Positions 1-12,975 are shown, counted from the first letter of the stretch. The stretch: DNA of 64,000 bases from Spodoptera frugiperda (GCF_023101765.2 NC_064231.1:992001-1056000), one strand, 5' to 3'. Numbers and translations: made by a program. The notes: a model not told the origin generated them from the sequence alone.

Positions 1-1871
1 GTTATTAAAAAGTAAGTATACATATTTACGTTCCATAGTCTTTACTTGTATGACATACATACAGGTAAGTACAAGTATAAATAAATAATGTTATATCTTA
101 AGTTATCGCTATAGGAGCACATAGGTGTATGTCAAGTATTAGCTTAATATTTTATTAGAAATCATAAATTACCTTCGCATATCTTTCAACATTCGTTTCT
201 CTCAAATCTTAAAAATACAAAGAAAATGTCAAATACAGTGAAAAAAACACGGCATACAAACAGTCCTCTTAAAATGTTTCGTGTCTCTGTACCCCAACGC
301 CTGGCCATTCTTAACTTTTAGACGCCATAAAAAACAAATAAAACATTTTATCTAAGCAAAGTAACTCGCTCGAAAGAAATCAAGAGAGAGAGTACGTAAT
401 AACAATTTGAATACAAAACTACATTCAGTAACCTGTGCCTCTCGAGCAGCATGGAAGTATCCACTGCCAAGTTTTATATGAGCGAGCGTCCGATATACTT
501 AGTACGCTTGAGCACTGACAAATATCTGGAACCCAGCGAGCTACCGACTGCTAGAACTTGGAGCGACGTGCCCCGACTCACAAACAACGAAACACGAACA
601 CAGACTCATCACAAATCACTCCATTTTCATATTGAGTGATTTATTCATACGCGCTGTCACAACCTGCACTAAAACAACTGTAAAATATAAAACAAGTTTA
701 AAGGTAAAAGTATGTTTCACAAAATGCGTGTATCCATTACAAGTTTACAACTTTCCTAATTCTAGGAGTCGGGCGAACGACGTGATGATTTGGAAAAGAG
801 GGAAACGTGACCAACTTTTAATTTACTTATTCGCAACTTTGGTGTCGTGAAAGGAATACAAGTGATTTACATTTATCACTGCGCCGCACAACAACAATTA
901 TGTAACTGTCAGCGAGTAACAGCTATACCGAATATACGACTCGCGCGGACGACGGTAACGCGCGTGCATTAGGATCCTTCGCTTTATCCCCGCTACTGGA
1001 CAATTTGGCACAAGCACCTTTACTTAATTTCCCCTGCGACTATTGGTCACACATATAGATGTAAAATATCATAGAAAAAGGACGAAAATATGCTGTGACA
1101 AGTTTGACAAGTGGGCCAAAGAATTATTTGTGGGTGCAGAGCGAATGACACTTGGGTTAACTTTTGCAGGCGTCGGCCGATTCTCCGCTGAAAGTTGACT
1201 ACGTGCCCAGCATCGAGTCGAGTATAGCTCGGTTATGGCTCGGCTCCATCGAAAAGACGATCGTACAGCAACGGCGGATTATTGAAATCCTTTGTTAGTA
1301 TAACAAAAGAGATGCTTGCGTTCAGATTATGCAAATTAGGACGCACATCGATTGAAAACTTAATACGAACCATTGCGAGTAAAATGGGTCCCAATAAATG
1401 CTGACAAAGGTCGCAGAAATATTCGTATTTCAAGGGAACACGTTAAGTCGTATAATACCCTTGTTAACAAAAAATATGCCCGAGGAAAGGGACCGTATTG
1501 TCAACATTTACGTTTATAATGGCAATAATACCAATTTTACTATTATGAACACAGGTTTAAATGGCATAATACGAAATAACGAGTGGCAACCAGTTGTACA
1601 ACAGCATTCTTTGCGAGTTACATCGTCGAGAACTTTGCCTATATTACAATGTTTCCGGGAAACATTAAAATTCTTTTTAATTTGCATTTATATGAAACAA
1701 TTTGTTCGTTGTTATACGCTTAAATTTTTCTCGTTTAAATTTTTTTACAAGTATTAAACTGGGAGATATTTGTAAAAATAAAACCAGAACGACTTACAAA
1801 CGAGGAGTAAAACAATTTTAAATGTTTTGTTAAACATTTTATTACTGTTCGCATACATCATTTAATAACTA
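1..1871. other. No gene recognised
   Basis: AT-rich with a CpG-richer stretch at about 880-1240. Two short frames (451-639 and 1398-1757) have no recognisable product. Confidence 0.6.
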
Positions 1872-1962
1872 AGAGTCATTTAATGGTTACCCAGTCCTTA
1901 GCAATTGTTTTCGATACAAAATCGTTACTAAAGAATAGTTTAAGTAATCATTAAATATCTCT
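1872..1962. mobile_element. AGAGTCAT-type MITE, copy 1
   Basis: About 91 bp with inverted ends AGAGTCATTTAATGGTTAC and, on the other strand, AGAGATATTTAATGATTAC. The core is TTAGCAATTGTTTTCGATAC. Confidence 0.7.
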
Positions 1963-2424
1963 GAGTGCGGCAGTAAAAGCTTTAGAAACACTATCCTTGT
2001 ACTCCGACATCGTCTCACAAAATAATTCAGCTCGCTCATTAAGTAATCTGACGAAAATGCTTTCACTAATGAATGGGTAATTTCACGTTGAACACTAACT
2101 CGTTATATTTTGTGGGACAGCGCTAATGTCCTAATTACTAGGCAACAAGTATAAAGTAGTCGTGTTACAACGGGGCAGCGCAGCGGTTGTATATCTACCA
2201 ACTTATCTAATTACCGCAAACAGAAGGCGGCTGGCTTGTTCTTAAGGCTCAGTTTACATTGGCAAAGTTACTGGGTCAATGTATGAGTAACACAGTGCTT
2301 ACATTAGTTACGATGTAAGACAATTTCGACTTTAAGAATTATAATTTATATTTATCTTCACATGTCGTTGATGTATGGGTGTTCAAAACATTCTTTCTGT
2401 GAGCTTTGCCAGGCGTAATGATGC

Positions 2425-2505
2425 TTTGCTCAACCTAGGAACCGAACCTGAGACCCCTTATTGGATGGTCTCAGTTGCGACTATTCCACCAAACAAGGCA
2501 TGATT
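2425..2505 (-). mobile_element. tRNA-like SINE fragment, minus strand
   Basis: On the minus strand a B-box-like GGTCTCAGGTTCGGTTCC follows CCATCCAATAAGG; the remainder is diverged. Confidence 0.45.
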
Positions 2506-2845
2506 GCCTATCTACTTGAATGTACAGTGTGAAGAAAATATTTTGTAATAAATAAAAAAAAAACTATTAATACAACGTTGCATCTCTACCATTGTAAACG
2601 CAACTTAATCCAAAGTTCTATGTAAGCCAAGCCAAGCCAAGTTATTACTCTTATTACTACTCGATACTTAACTATTCCTTGGCCGCTATTGTACTAAGAA
2701 GTACAGTCGCGGACAAAGAAAATTGTGTTCCGAGTTTGTTCAAGCGTGATTCTTGTGGATCTCCTTAGGTCACTGAAGAACGTGTTCAGTTATTCCAGAA
2801 ATAAAATAATTATACCAAACATAACATTTTGTAGATCATATTACT

Positions 2846-3006
2846 GTACCATTAGTACGAGTTTCCTTCACGTTTATTATATTAATCGAAACGAGAGCGC
2901 ATTCGGCGTTCTGATTGGTTGGTCCATTCGCACCGACCAATCAGAGCACCGAACGCGGTCTCGTTCCGTTTTCGGTCAACGTAAAGTAAACTTGTACTAA
3001 GGGTAC
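2846..3006. mobile_element. Palindromic CCAAT-containing MITE, copy 1
   Basis: The outer inverted repeats read GTACCATTAGTACGAGTTTC and, on the other strand, GTACCCTTAGTACAAGTTTA. The inner inverted repeat is CGAAACGAGAGCGCATTCGG against CGGAACGAGACCGCGTTCGG. The centre carries ATTGGTTGG...CCAATCAGAG, that is, paired CCAAT boxes. 161 bp. Confidence 0.8.
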
Positions 3007-3286
3007 AGTACGTTATGAAATTACGTACAAACTAGAATTAGTCTGGAATGTTTGGAAGTTATCTTGATCTTGAGGTTAATTGGACAATAAGGTAGACTAG
3101 TTCGGTACTTTCATACTTATGATATTGAGTTGGACATAATGTTATAATGTATCTAACTAAACTGAGTAGAAATAAAAACAACTGTCCACGTTACGTTACA
3201 GCGGCTCAGCACTGGATTTTCTTAGGGAAACAATGTAACCAAGAATTGTATTGTGCACCTGATTGAAAAAGAGTAACCTATACAGT

Positions 3287-3450
3287 TTCTTGCTCGTTCT
3301 TCTCCATAGGAATCTATACTTTGGAACGAGCAAATAACTTCACTAGAGGACTGATCGACCGATATTTTTTTATATTGTAATATTTGCTTTGACTTTCAAA
3401 AGTGCCTTTCTGGTTTATTTGAAATAAATAATTTTGACTTTGACTTTGAC
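3287..3450 (+). mobile_element. TTCTTGCTCGTTCTTCTCC-type repeat with TTTGAC tail
   Basis: GCTCGTTCTTCTCCATAGGA, CTTTGGAACGAGCAAATAAC, ending in (TTTGAC)n. The tandem hexamer tail suggests a retroposed element. Second copy 25564-25706. Confidence 0.65.
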
Positions 3451-4002
3451 ATGAGAAACGTCATTAAAAAAACACCTATATCGAAGTCTAAAAGACTATA
3501 AAATATAGTCTTATTTTATCCACTTTTTCCATGATCAATTATGGCTTATAACGCAAAACAAACAGATACATAACACAGATTAAGTAATCGTAGTGAACTA
3601 ACTTGTAAATCAATTTCGTTTTGATTAGAAGGGGAGTAGGCAGACCCTAAAGCATATGAGGAAAGTAATGGAAGAGGAAATGGGGTAGAGTTGGGGATAT
3701 AATCAAGGGGAGGATAGCTATCAACGTCTCACACCCTTTATTTTTATTCTACCGTAACATACTCGCTGATTAACGCTCATTATTGGCTTTCTAAATAAAG
3801 TTGGTTGCTTGTTAGCTGCTCATTGTTCTTCGTTTCGACCAGTAGTTCACAACTATTAATCCGTAAATCACTAGTGGTTCGCAGATGACAAGAAATGGTC
3901 CTCGAAATGAAAAAAAAATATACACAAATACTACGGATACAGCCAAATTAAACTTATATCGATACATCTGATTTCAATAATCCAAAACGATTTTATAAGT
4001 AA

Positions 4003-4240
4003 ACTAGCTGACCCGGTTTTATAACTAAACGCTTTTTTGCCTTATAAATTATTTCATCAAAAATAAAAAATAAAATAAATGTGATCAACCCTTATAATTT
4101 AGGGGTATGGAAATAGATAGTAACCGATTCTCAGACCTAAAGTACTCTTGTGTCCTAAGACTATAAATACGCATATAAAATTTAGTAAAAAACGGTAAAA
4201 CCGTTTCGGAGGAGCACGGTAACAATTTTATATATTAGAT
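4003..4240 (+). mobile_element. ACTAGCTGACCCG-type element
   Basis: Starts ACTAGCTGACCCGG and ends CGTTTCGGAGGAGCACGGTA, then ATATATTAGAT. A widespread insect retroelement or Helitron-like pattern; class not assigned. Other copies: 28607-28982 (+) and 27095-27237 (-). Confidence 0.6.
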
Positions 4241-4545
4241 GAGATAGAGTGTGAGACAGCACGAAAAAAGTTATAAGTAATAGTGGTCCCTAACTTAACA
4301 AGAATTATAAAAGTGGTCCTAGACTTGGAAAAAGTTCAGAACTCTTGGTTTAGACGATCAGATAAAAAATGTGTTTACTTAAGTTATCTGGTTCTAATTT
4401 ATCGTGTAAGTATTTGTGTATATTTTTGTTTATCCTTGAGTTACAAATTGTACTTACAAAACAATGAACGTAAGAGTTTTGTGGTAACTGCACAGCAGAA
4501 CAGATTTGTCGTCACCACTTCTCTTGTTCGACTGATAAACTTGAG

Positions 4546-4680
4546 GGTTTAGTACAAGTTTGTTTTTCATTGAACGAGATCGAAACGAGAACGCATTCGG
4601 CGCTCCGATTGGCCTGGTCCAATGAATCAACCAATCACAGCGCTGGACGCGGTCTCGTTTCGATACACGTTCGTAACACA
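4546..4680. mobile_element. Palindromic CCAAT-containing MITE, copy 2
   Basis: TTTAGTACAAGTTTGTTTTT, then GATCGAAACGAGAACGCATT, centre GATTGGCCTGGTCCAATGAA, then GGACGCGGTCTCGTTTCGAT. Confidence 0.75.
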
Positions 4681-4732
4681 GACTCGAATTGAAACCTCTT
4701 AAGCAGCGATCACCAACTCATCTGTTAAGCAG

Positions 4733-4857
4733 TACCCTTAGTATGATGACTGAACATGACTATTATTGGTTGGTTTATTCACGCGGCCCAATCAGAGCAC
4801 CGAACGCGCTCTCGTTTCGATTACTTTAAACGTAAAGGAAACTCGTACTAAAGGTAC
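4733..4857. mobile_element. Palindromic CCAAT-containing MITE, copy 3 (left arm degraded)
   Basis: It starts GTACCCTTAGTA, has lost most of the left GAGAGCGCGTTCGG arm, and keeps CCAATCAGAGCACCGAACGC, GCTCTCGTTTCGAT and a closing ACTCGTACTAAAGGTAC. It lies 52 bp from copy 2. Confidence 0.7.
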
Positions 4858-5940
4858 TGAAGACTAAAAAATAGAAGAAGTTCATAGTTCAACAGCACTA
4901 TCACGGATTGTTGTTGGTAATGACTATTTAAGGTAAAACAAACACACAAAGATAAGATTAATTACTACTGAAAAAATACCTAATACATTTCTACAACGAT
5001 GTGCTACAGCAACATTTTACTCTCAGTTGCATCATTAAAAGCAAATTAACTTCACAAACGTTCGTTGGGTACTCACGCGCTCACCGTTGCTTTATTTCGG
5101 TTACTCATAAACACTTCAGTTGCCAACTGTACTCCATTCAAAAAGAAAATTCTCAGGTAGCAGTAGCATGCAAAGCAGACATTTTTGAATGAAGTCGAAT
5201 TTTTCATAACTCTCAACAAAAACAATACGTAGATGAAATGAAGCTTGCACTATGATATTACATGAACTTTTGTTTCCCAAACAATAGATACGCCTGGCGA
5301 AATTATGTACGAGTTTTAATAAAACGAAAATCTTTTTGTATGAAGATTCGGCAGCGGGATATTGAAATGCCATTGCAAGGAAAATAGGGTTTTGTTTTCG
5401 GTCTGAGAGACCTAGATTTGACCTCATATTGTAGCCCGAGTAGGTATGTAACATATCCTAGATTTATTTTTAGAGACTTTTATTAGATTTCTGCATAAAG
5501 TCAAAAGGTGAAGTATTTACATTTAAGAAAGTGCGCTGAATTTTTGAAAAAATATATTTCTAATTTTTCTGAGTAAAGGAATTTAACTCGACGACTTGCA
5601 TTTTTCAACAATTTTACGAGTGAATTTTTAAATAAGCTATTACGAATTTTGTGCCTTGTAAAATTTTTGAGACATTTTTAATTCTTAAATTAGAATTTTA
5701 ATTCAGAGACAGGTGAATCAACTATGCTTATCTCCTTCGACTAACTTATAGCCAAGTAGTCTGGTAGTAAAAACAAACTAAAAGATTTTCGTCAAATTCG
5801 CCATAAACCTGCGCTCACGAAGCTCACAAATCCCATAGTATTAAAGTAATTCCTTTTCCCGGCCAGTCATTTATCAGAGTAAATGACTTGTACAAATCAG
5901 CACTCTATGGCTATACATCTACATGTTACTTTGTTTCGAA

Positions 5941-6079
5941 TATGGCGGCCGCTGACCCGTACATCACAACGGTGGGGGCATACTCCGGGAAATCGAAAAA
6001 TATGCCCAATAAAGATACCGCGCCATTAGAATCCCGCCGGGAATCACTCTTGTTACCACCCTATTGCGATCGAGTGTGA
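5941..6079 (+). other. GC-richer patch, possible unrecognised exon
   Basis: An ATG at 5941 opens 45 codons starting MAAADPYITTVGAYSGKSKN, then a stop. No splice donor follows in frame and no family is recognised. On the minus strand GCGGCCGCCATATT resembles a YY1-like promoter site. It could be a promoter-proximal patch rather than coding. Confidence 0.2.
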
Positions 6080-6221
6080 ACCAAGCTTTATGTTTTCCTT
6101 TTTGTTTCGTTTGTCATGGAGTGTTAACTTCTTTATAAAGATTTTATAGCTGTTAATTCTGTGTTTCTTTTTTTTAATCCAGCATTATACTCGTATTTGC
6201 TTGCCGTATCCATCTGAAAGT

Positions 6222-6295
6222 CATTAGCGCAACTGGTAAGCGGTAGTTTCTGGAGTCTATTTCCGGACTGAGCGAAGTATCGTTGTGATTTTTCT
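6222..6295 (+). mobile_element. Possible SINE fragment
   Basis: GCGCAACTGGTAAGCGGTAG then TCCGGACTGAGCGAAGTATC; a layout seen in lepidopteran SINEs. Single short copy. Confidence 0.35.
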
Positions 6296-8084
6296 ATTTA
6301 AAAATGTAATTATTTATTCATTTCAGTACCAAGGCAGAGAGTAAGTAGCGAGTAATGTGTGACATGACTACGATGGATACATATTAATCAATTCAAGATA
6401 CTTACATCAAAACGACGAGGCCTGTATGCTTTGGGAAAAAAGTATTATCTTCAATGGTTTGTTTGTAAATTTACCTTTGTAAAAATTCCATGCAAATTTC
6501 TAACAAAACCGAATCCTTTCTTATGCTACTAAACTACCAACGTAGACAGTAGAACGCCAACTCTTTCGACGCATGAAAGGTAAAGTCAATATTTGAGTAG
6601 GATGTCTCCGATAGAAGATTGACAACATACATACATCATATACTCAAATCCATTTGCCAATGTCGAAGTTAGTTTCTCTATAAATATTCTATTAGTAGGC
6701 CTCACAGTTTTACCGGAGAACCTTTTTGCCAAGCAATTTTAGCCTTTAATGCCCTTCGAGCGGTATTTAAACGATACAGACAGGTCTTAACTGTGGATAA
6801 CGAACGACGCGACAAGGATACTTCGGGCGTCAGCCATCTATCTAGATGACTGGCTTTGATGACGACACTTTAATTTTTGACGTTACGGTGCCTCTAGCTT
6901 AGTGGAGTGAACTCTCATGGGGCTTAGGTATTAACCTTGTTTAGGCGCACGTTAGTAGGGATAGTAGATCTAAAGTTATCTAACTTAATAAGGCTTTGCC
7001 ATGAAGTGATTTCGTGATCATTACTGTATATTACTTAAACAAAGGTCTCTAAAACATAACTGACAAAAATAACTTATTCAATGAAAAAAAAAACACGTGC
7101 CATGTATACTCCCACTCCGTATATGTAACTAAACATACTTTAATAGTGAATATTCTAATATTCCACGAACAGCGCACAAGTTCTGCGAAATCACAATGAC
7201 CCGAACCCTTATTGTTACATTTCCATTATAGGATCCGAGTATTTGTCATCGTAATTGAATAAGCTTTCTTATTAGACCTATTCATACCGTTCGAACATAT
7301 GAGCGTGCGTGAAATATGCCCTGCAAATAGGGATGGACAAAAACTAATGCAAAACAGGGATATATTGACGTCATCATTCCCAGGGCTGGGGAAAACGGAA
7401 TACCGCAAACAATGAGTTCTCGAAAAATCTGGAAAAACGTAGTCTCATGTGCGACCGTGTTGTCATGACAGAAAAAGCCCTCCATCAATCTGCGAGAACC
7501 TATTTCCTAACACTCCCGTCGCCGTCCTTTCATATCACGCCATAGCTTGGCATTTCAGATATTGCCGAACGAATTACGAGTATATTCTACTTTTTTGTGA
7601 GTTCGGCTCACAGAGGGTGTATTTCTATATCAAAATCTAGTACAATGGGTTTGTCTTGTTTAAGGTCGGTATTGTTATATGATTTCGTCACCAATTGTAC
7701 TGAAATTGACAGTTTAATAGCATGTCACACTAGTTCCATAAAATATAAGTTTAGTTGTACAAGTTTTTAGACAATTCACACTACTTTTTATCCTTGTTCG
7801 AAAATAGATTATTCCGAACGTCACGTGCAACGATCATTAAGGAGTTTTCTTGCCTCCGCTGTGGCGTGTGGTAAAACTTTCCTCACATTATTCATTTCCT
7901 CAGATTTTATGAAACTATACTTGTATGTAAGTGCATATAATCAAACGACTGGATTAATACACATTAATACTTTATATCTTTCTTTTTTTAATAAACGTTG
8001 TCCCACACTAGGTTTTTCTTCTGTATCATGAGTGCATTTACAAACATACAAGTTCACATCCAGATGACATACAGACACAGAATA

Positions 8085-8185
8085 ATTTGTGGATCACATA
8101 GAGTTGTTCCGTGCGTGAATTAAACCCGCGACACATTGCGCGGCAGCCGGTTGCCCAGCCACTACGCCAACTGTGCAGTCAAAGT
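8085..8185 (-). mobile_element. Minus-strand part of CGCGCAACGTGTAGC-type SINE
   Basis: On the minus strand: TAGTGGCTGGGCAACCGGCT, then GCGCAATGTGTCGCGGGTTT and GTGATCCACAAATT. Same family as 39715-39985. Confidence 0.55.
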
Positions 8186-8884
8186 TACATTATACTCGTA
8201 GATATTTGTTTCGTCTGGGAATCATCCATCGCTCAGCCTCTTTAAATATCATACAGCCGCATTAATGTATAAAACCCCATACATACATACATCAATGCAC
8301 TGCCATCAAAATATACAATTACAAACATCGTAACTGCAAAACTGAATTGGATTATTTGCTTGCTGGTTACGCTTATACAGATTTTTGACGATTTTAGTTT
8401 TAAAAAAGTGGAGTATTCCGAGAAAACTAGACGATATGAAACTTTTAATATTTGTTAGTTGTACTTCACTGCAATGATTTTATTGAAAAATGTCTATGTA
8501 AACAAAATCAAAACTGAATCTATACTTACATTAGATATGTCTGTAATGGCAGGCGACAAAACAAAGCAATAAATAGACTTAGGTCTGTTTATTCCCTAGT
8601 TCGTCTACGTAAAGGCTCAGGCACCACGCTCATACATAAGTGATGGGACACATCGACATTTGTCGACAGAAATAGCTTAGTGATGTTCGCCCTTTGGTCC
8701 AAGTCGCGGGTCAATGACCATCGCTGACTGTGGGACATTTAGTGATGTAATAATTGTTTATGAAATAGTAATTATGTTGTTTTAAAGTAATTGTAATCTT
8801 ACTTTTGTAATGTGAGTATTGGTATTGTAATACTAAAATTAGTATTACTTATACATGGACCAAAATAAAGGAATAGTGTTTTCT

Positions 8885-8997
8885 GTGCCCTTAGTACGAA
8901 AACGAAACGAAAGCTCGTTCCGCACTCTGATTGGCCGGCGCAAATGAACCAACCAATCATAGCGCCGAACGCGTCGTATCGTTTTCGTTCGTGCTGC
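8885..8997. mobile_element. Palindromic CCAAT-containing MITE, copy 4
   Basis: CCCTTAGTACGAAAACGAAA, GCTCGTTCCGCACTCTGATT, CCAACCAATCATAGCGCCGA, then CGTTTTCGTTCG. Confidence 0.75.
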
Positions 8998-9604
8998 TAT
9001 GCTTTATGCAAACAAATACTACAAAGGTAGAACGAATGCCGTAAGCATTGCTGTCAGTTCACCATTAGTCAAAGTCAAAACGTAACAAAACCATAACACT
9101 TTATGATTAGAATCAACAATTATAACACAATTATGCAAACAAGGATCAAAATAATCAAAGCTGGCACTACAAACAGATTGCTGACTATCAAAGTATCAAA
9201 ATATTTATGTACACTACAATACAGGGTGTTGGTAAATCGTGTACATTTGTAAAACCGTCAGTTACTTGTCAACGGGGTAAACGGACGTCTGAACTGTTGT
9301 TGCAGACCATTTATTGACGGTTAAATGTTTGTTAAGATGTATTGTAACTTAGACTTACATGTAGTTTATTTAAGGTATATTATTAGATGGCATGTTGTTA
9401 CATTTGTTATGATGACTTGTAAATTTTGTATAAGTATCTATATGTTTTGTTTAACATACATAGGGTAAACATCAACATCTCTTTGAAGATATTTGTCATA
9501 TCATCAAAGATATCTTTGGAAAATATAAATATTTGCTTCTTGCGGGAATGGAGCTCAAAGAAAAATCAAATAAAATAACACTCATAAAATTAAATGGACA
9601 AAAA

Positions 9605-9727
9605 CGTAACAGGTCACTAGGGCTCCGGCTCAAAGCACTAGTAGGAACGGGATGGTTTTTAGTCAGTAAGAGTCTGACACTTCCTTTCGCCTCGCCTAAA
9701 ACGGGAAAAAGCATGAAAGAAAAATAA
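9605..9727 (+). repeat. CTCCGGCTCG-type interspersed repeat, copy 1
   Basis: GGGCTCCGGCTCAAAGCACT, then GTCAGTAAGAGTCTGACACT, then a degraded CCTCGCCTAAAACGGG. It contains a dyad GTCAG...CTGAC. Short ORFs here are shadows of the repeat. Confidence 0.75.
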
Positions 9728-9980
9728 TGGTGCAGGAGATTAGAAAACAAAACACAACAACGTGGTACAAGCTCTTTCACCTTATCGAGAGACTAAAACA
9801 AAAGAATGTGTGTGAGTGTAGATATATGTCCTTCAAGAGCTTGCACTGCACAAAACTGTCAAGTGTTACACGGATGAGTGGTGAAGTTCCTAAGAACGTT
9901 TGAACAGGGTTTAACGTTGGTTACTGTGTATATGCCAAACTTGACGGTATACCTGCAGATATAGAGGTAGACTCTAGTAA

Positions 9981-10077
9981 AGAGTCATGTTACTTAATGG
10001 TTGCTTAATCTCTATCCTTAACAATTGTTTTCTATACAAAATCATTACTAGAGAATAAGTAATCATTCATTAAATTG
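9981..10077. mobile_element. AGAGTCAT-type MITE, copy 2
   Basis: AGAGTCATGTTACTTAATGG, core CTTAACAATTGTTTTCTATA, then AGTAATCATTCATTAAAT. Confidence 0.7.
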
Positions 10078-10244
10078 TATTTATATTTATATTATTGTAT
10101 TTATATTATTATTTAATTTTATGACATCTAACTGTGTTAATACTATGAATGTGGTGCATGTCTGTAATTGGCATAAGCACATGATCTTGTGTCTTCATCT
10201 TGTCTTACTTTAATGCTGGTGTTTATTCTGTTGACGTGCCTTAT

Positions 10245-10275
10245 AATAATAAATAAATAAATAATAAATAAATTA
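10245..10275. repeat. (AAAT)n microsatellite
   Basis: Run of AATA/AAAT units. Confidence 0.8.
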
Positions 10276-10891
10276 AATGTAGACACACTTACTTACTTAG
10301 ACAGAGTTAGCAGTAACTCTAACTCGTTATAATTATGTATGTTTATTTGTCCGATGCAATCAGTTAATGATTTTTGATAAAAAGTGTCACATTTAACGTT
10401 TGCAGTTTTCTTTTTTCTTTCAAGAAATAAAAGACGTGGATTTGATTTCTTTTGAGAAAGTTTCCTAACTTCATGTTAATGTCCAAAACAACATCAAAAT
10501 TTCCCAATGCACCTATATAAAAGAGCAATTGAACCAATACAAAAGAGCAATCATTACGATGTCACTTTAAAACAAACTTTATTAGTAAAAACAAGATATT
10601 ATTATACATATAACCAAACAACAACCTTTTTACATAACGACACTATCTAATACGGAGTATTTTTCAACCGTACTCTATCCGCATTCACGCCCGCATAGAA
10701 CGCAGGTTACAATTCAGATTGATAACATGTTGTCTATGTGACTTTACTTTATGGCCGTATTCGTTGGCTATCCGCGGCGAGGTGTCCCCGCTATGTAATA
10801 TATGGGACAAAAATGACGTAATATATTGTGCTAGAGATCGATGTGTGGGTGTATGGGAAGATATGGAGACAATGATGTTATGCTGGGGATA

Positions 10892-11048
10892 ATCCGGAGC
10901 CGACTACCTAGCGGGTTTACCGGGGCTCCGGCTCGAAAAGTAGGAGTAGGAACGTTGTGCTTTTTAGTTAGTAAGAGTCTGACACTCCCTCTTGCCTCGC
11001 CCAAGGCGGGAGAAAACATTGGATGATTTTCCCCGCTTAAGAAAAAAT
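10892..11048 (+). repeat. CTCCGGCTCG-type repeat, copy 2
   Basis: ATCCGGAGCCGACTACCTAG, CCGGGGCTCCGGCTCGAAAA, GTAAGAGTCTGACACTCCCT, TTGGATGATTTTCCCCGC. One of the fuller copies. Confidence 0.8.
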
Positions 11049-11185
11049 CTGGGGATAATGATGATGAACTAACTCTTACTATAGTAATTATTGGTACTAC
11101 TTAATAAACATTATGAACCTGAAAGTATAGAATAGTCTCCGCCTGCGTATTTTAACCCTGTAAAGCAGGACAAAATTTAAAATAA

Positions 11186-11290
11186 ACGAGCAGACGGATC
11201 ACCTAATGGTAAGCTAGTGATCGGTGCCACCTATGGACTTCCACAGCACCAGATTAGTAACAGGTGCGTTTAGGAAAGAATATACGCTCA
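11186..11290 (+). repeat. Partial copy of GACGGATCACCTGATGGTAA repeat
   Basis: GAGCAGACGGATCACCTAAT then GGTAAGCTAGTGATCGGTGC; diverged copy of 38205-38475. Confidence 0.65.
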
Positions 11291-12164
11291 TTTTTTGAAG
11301 GTTTGAAAGTCGCCTCGGTTCGGGAATACTGCTGACGACAGCTCATTCCACTTTACAACAGACTTTGAATGTCATATTTTATAGTTAGTTAAAAAGTTAA
11401 TTTAGAGACACACTACTCAAGGACTGCATAAATAATAAATGCACACTGCACTGCACATACAAATTATCTTTCTGTTCATACGGGAGCAGCAAATCTTCTG
11501 TTATTTAAAAATTCTGGATGTGTTAACACATTTAGAATTGAACTCGTGTTGTACAAAAATCTTGTTCCATATAATGAAAGTGTGTGTCCCTATGGCTACC
11601 ACTAAGCTCAGTTTCTCTTTAGGAAACAACTACCTAACTAACTTAAAATCCATCTTTCTAGTTTTACAACTATTACATGACGCTCTAAGGCCCTCTCCAC
11701 ACGTTGGCCCATATATTGGCACCAATTAGTGTAGCCGCTGTAACACAAATAATAACTCTCAATGTATTACAGGATATTAAAAATAAACAGATGTAGGTAC
11801 ATACCTACTATTAATATCGGTTCCATGTTCGGTAAATATTTAACCAAAGATTAATGAAAACTGAATGATGGCAGCGAAGCGTGCGATGTGGTGTCTGTAC
11901 ATAGCTATCTATCTATACATACTCTTATTATTAAATGGTAACTGATTACTTTCTGCAGCTGATGGGGATGGGAGATCGCTGTATAAAAGGTTCAAGTTTA
12001 TCAGGGACCGTTGCTAGCTGGTCTCTGTCAATATCTGTTCAACATCTTGCTTTGCTTTAATCTACATCTACACATATATACCTAAAAGCTAAAGAGATTG
12101 TTAGTTTAACGCGCTAATCTCTGAAATACTGGTGCGAATTTAATAATTATTTTTGTATAGATTT

Positions 12165-12192
12165 ACCCATTAAACGGACTCGTTTAATGGGT
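12165..12192. repeat. Perfect 12-bp hairpin
   Basis: ACCCATTAAACG and its exact inverse around a GACT loop. Confidence 0.9.
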
Positions 12193-12801
12193 GAAGGTAA
12201 GCTATAAAAAATGACGCTACAACTAATGTGAGCTGAGTAGAGTAGGTGAAACCGCGCGGGAGTAGTTAGTAATAAATATTATCAATAGGACAATCTTAAC
12301 TCGATAGAGGGCGAGAGACCGAAGTTTAACAAAAAATAATAAGTATATAGTATTGTCTGATCTGTGTTTGTGTATATACTTTGTTATTTATAATGTATTT
12401 TTTATTTAAATTTTCACGCAAACGAAGTCACAAACAATACTAAGTAGCACATAATGATATAACAAGGACCTACACATATGTATTTGTGTATGTAACCTGC
12501 GAACCAGTCGTGACGTCAACATCCCAGCGCCAATCCCACATCATGATCCCAAAGTTTATGCGGCAGCTTGAATAAATACCAGTTACACTCGGAATACATA
12601 ACCGGGTATTATAAAATGAATCGAGAATCATTCCAATTTATGGTTATAAAAAACTTTATATAGACTGTTATCAATATTTTTATAGCCTTCATGTGCTAGT
12701 TAAAGTATGACGAATTTAACTCAAGAGGTAGGTCAAGTTTTATTTACAATACTCTTTTCGTCACGCTATACACTTTTCACCTCAAAATCTTATAGTTCGG
12801 C

Positions 12802-12975
12802 CGATCCGAACCTGCGGACAACGTAACAAGTTACCGGGGCTCCGGCTCAAAGCAGGAGAAGGAACGGGGTGGTGTTTAGTCAGTAAGAGTCTGACATTCC
12901 CTCTCTTGCTTCGCCCAAGACGAGAGAAGTCATTGGATGATTTTCCTGCCTTAAAAAAAGGCCGGAACAAACAGA
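12802..12975 (+). repeat. CTCCGGCTCG-type repeat, copy 3
   Basis: CCGATCCGAACCTGCGGACA, then GGGGCTCCGGCTCAAAGCAG and GTCAGTAAGAGTCTGACATT, ending TTGGATGATTTTCCTGCC. Confidence 0.8.

Larger units (their letters stand above)
4858..8084. other. No gene recognised
   Basis: Apart from the patch at 5941-6079 and a SINE fragment at 6222-6295, I see only unique-looking AT-rich sequence. Confidence 0.6.

Noticed and set aside
1398..1757. 119-codon open frame
   Set aside because: AT-rich, ends in a Phe/Lys run, no family, and no splice or promoter support.
2725..3000. 91-codon open frame
   Set aside because: Its second half is the palindromic MITE at 2846-3006.
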